Shown piece after piece: positions 62,672 to 64,000 of a stretch of 64,000 bases of DNA; position 1 is the first letter of the stretch; every line of letters begins with the position of its first letter. The translations under genes were made by a program, and so were the position numbers. The notes under the pieces are model-generated. The model did not search any database. It was not told the DNA's origin and saw only the letters and a program-made list of their open reading frames with translations. Source of the DNA: Nonomuraea fuscirosea (lineage in GTDB: Bacteria > Actinomycetota > Actinomycetes > Streptosporangiales > Streptosporangiaceae); contig NZ_PVNG01000016.1 of assembly GCF_003001935.1 (NCBI RefSeq), forward strand, positions 1-64,000, written 5' to 3'.

Positions 62672-62914
62672 CGTCGAGATCACTTCCTTGGCGTTCGACG
62701 CCATGGGCGTTGTGGTGATGAACAGGCAGGAGACCGTGGGCGGCCGACCGCCACGCGACCTCTCTGACAGGCGCTGCGCGTTACGTCTCAGGAGTATGGC
62801 CGCGGCTTCTTTCGCGTCTCTTTCGGCTGTTGCCGCAGGTGGCAGCAGCGTGAAAGGGGTCGTTGCGATACTGCGCCTGTTCGGCCCGATCGTGCGAAGG
62901 AAAGGAAACGCGCT

Positions 62915-63112
62915 GTGCGGACCATCGTCGAGAAACCACTGTCGGATCTGTTCCAGGAGCTGGAGCAGCTGGGGTCGGAGACTTTCGAGGTCTCCGACTA
63001 CACCGAAGTCGACATCCACCTGTCCCCTGTAGCGGCCGCCACGAGCTGCTGCGGGTCCACCAGCACCACGAGCACGAGCTGCAGCAGCGGAACCCAGAGC
63101 GGAGAGTGCTAG
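62915..63112 (+). CDS. Azole/dehydroamino-acid RiPP precursor peptide
   Basis: A 65-residue precursor. The leader (about residues 1-42) has the acidic LGSETFEVSDYTEVDIHLSP typical of thiopeptide/goadsporin leaders and ends in VAAA. The core from about Thr43/Ser44 is SCCGSTSTTSTSCSSGTQSG plus Glu-Cys: 22 residues, four cysteines (45, 46, 56, 65) and a dozen Ser/Thr. Cysteines would become thiazol(in)es and the Ser/Thr dehydroamino acids or oxazoles. GTG start with GAAGGAAAGGAAA in front. It is divergent from the F-protein gene and followed by a very strong hairpin. Confidence 0.85.
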   Translation: MRTIVEKPLSDLFQELEQLGSETFEVSDYTEVDIHLSPVAAATSCCGSTSTTSTSCSSGTQSGEC

Positions 63113-63195
63113 GGATCCGCGGCGGAGCTGCCCGCGCCGCGGGAGCAGCGTGACGTCACCGATCCCGGTTCGGCCGTTGATCTCCCGCTGACGCC

Positions 63196-63228
63196 GTCGG
63201 CTGCCCGCGGACTCCGCGGGCAGCCGAC
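63196..63228 (+). terminator. Strong hairpin after the precursor gene
   Basis: A perfect 15-base stem (GTCGGCTGCCCGCGG and its complement) with a three-base loop, 84 bases after the precursor stop and 73 before the next gene. It would cap the short precursor mRNA and reduce read-through, so that precursor is made in excess over the enzyme downstream. Confidence 0.85.
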
Positions 63229-63301
63229 TCGGCTCGATCGGGGCGCCGGTGGCGGCGTACGCGAAAGTGCTCGTTCATCTCGCGCGAAAGGCTGGAAGCA
63301 G

Positions 63302-64000
63302 GTGGCATCAGCGGCGGAGCAGGACACGGAGACCGGCGCATCGGCGCCGGACCGGCTCCTGCGCTACCTGGATGCGCGGCTGGAGCAGGGAGACCTGCCC
63401 GACGTGGCGGTACTCGGTCTGCGCGACGCGTTGCACCTGCCCGCAGCGGAGAAGAGCCATGGCCTCGTGCCGATCTCTTTCGCCGCGGGCTCGGCCGTCC
63501 TCGGACCGGTGGTCACCGGACAGAGCGGCTCGGCCCCGTGTGGGCGATGTCTGGCCCTGCGGTGGCAACGCCTGCGCCCCGCACCGGAACGTGATGCGAT
63601 CGAACGCGGGCGGCAGGTGCGGTCGCCGGCGTCGTCGCCGTACTTGACGCCCTTCGCCCTTGAGGCGATCTGGCGATTGTGGAACCTGCTGCGGACCAGC
63701 GCCACGGACGGCCGGCGTCATCGCGCCGGGATCGCCCCGGTCTACGAACTGAATCTGCGGACCCTGCGGGTGTCCCGGTACGAGCTGCTGATGGACGCCG
63801 CATGTCCCGTATGCCTGCCGGGTGAACCGGACACCGCGGCCGGCGCCGTCCTCGACCTGCGTCCGATCCCGAAATCGGCGCCGAACCGCTACCGGCAGTT
63901 TCACCTGCGCGACCACGACCTGCCGGTCTCGGCACTGACGAATCCGATCTGCGGCGTGGTCGGCCGCTACGCGCACCGCGACGACCTTTCTCCCACCACG
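63302..64000 (+). CDS. Second YcaO-type protein, N-terminal part (runs off the window)
   Basis: An open frame of 233 codons to the end. It aligns with the N-terminal domain of the YcaO protein at 58317-60314: CGRC for CFHC, FALEAIWRLWNLLR for FGLEAIWRTVQQIV, CPVC for CPRC, and TNPICGVVG for ANPVCGMAG. The YcaO domain itself must lie beyond the window. GTG start with GGAAG just upstream. Its presence gives the cluster two active-type YcaO candidates plus one degenerate copy. Confidence 0.8.
   Translation, partial: MASAAEQDTETGASAPDRLLRYLDARLEQGDLPDVAVLGLRDALHLPAAEKSHGLVPISFAAGSAVLGPVVTGQSGSAPCGRCLALRWQRLRPAPERDAIERGRQVRSPASSPYLTPFALEAIWRLWNLLRTSATDGRRHRAGIAPVYELNLRTLRVSRYELLMDAACPVCLPGEPDTAAGAVLDLRPIPKSAPNRYRQFHLRDHDLPVSALTNPICGVVGRYAHRDDLSPTT

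Overview
The window is uniformly GC-rich, with third codon positions almost always G or C, frequent GTG/TTG starts and 4-base stop/start overlaps. It also has SigE-family sigma, SARP and PadR regulators and zinc-free ribosomal paralogues under a Zur-like box. All of this points to a filamentous actinobacterium. Gene content fits Streptosporangiales-type genera, but I cannot name a genus from sequence alone.

Layout. (1) 0-1.8 kb: the end of a histidine kinase, a tandem universal stress protein and a DoxX-like membrane protein. (2) 1.8-4.05 kb: a zinc-starvation block, with zinc-free S18, a COG0523 GTPase-like protein, and divergently L33, L28, S14 and a broken L32. (3) 4.2-17.35 kb: an arsenic island with four ArsR repressors, an ArsM-GNAT fusion, Acr3, ArsC, three ArsO-like flavoproteins, an MFS protein, an M28 peptidase and an 84-residue peptide with four Cys-Cys-Gly motifs. 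A PadR unit sits inside it. Several intergenic regions carry copies of one ArsR-type operator. (4) 17.4-23.6 kb: a second Zur-like box precedes a 47-residue peptide, an MFS protein and a Dpp/Cnt-type ABC importer. (5) 23.6-29.2 kb: a LacI-controlled sugar ABC importer with a GH68 fructan/sucrose enzyme.

(6) 29.3-45.9 kb is the most novel part. Two more Zur-like boxes (31.09 and 42.63 kb) flank a self-contained locus. Leftward runs an operon of two half-ABC transporters, a 29-residue peptide (39038-39127, strong ribosome site), a stand-alone YcaO protein and two SAM methyltransferases. Rightward runs a FecB/FecCD/ATPase importer. From the 31.09 kb box run a second FecCD/ATPase/FecB importer plus an EntS-like MFS exporter, and divergently a two-subunit permease. 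My reading is a Zur-controlled, ribosomally made metallophore (zincophore) system with biosynthesis, export and uptake. Co-localisation and the boxes are directly visible; the product and its metal are inference.

(7) 45.96-49.0 kb: a sigma factor with its membrane-anchored partner, then an AraC regulator. (8) 49.07-64.0 kb: a second RiPP cluster, of azole plus dehydroamino-acid type (goadsporin/thiopeptide-like). It has a SARP regulator, a flavin monooxygenase-like protein, a split lantibiotic dehydratase (glutamylation and elimination parts), a SagB-type dehydrogenase, a YcaO, an F-protein fused to a degenerate YcaO, a 65-residue precursor with a Ser/Thr/Cys core, a very strong hairpin, and the start of a second YcaO-type protein that runs off the end. 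This cluster and its tandem repeats continue beyond the window.
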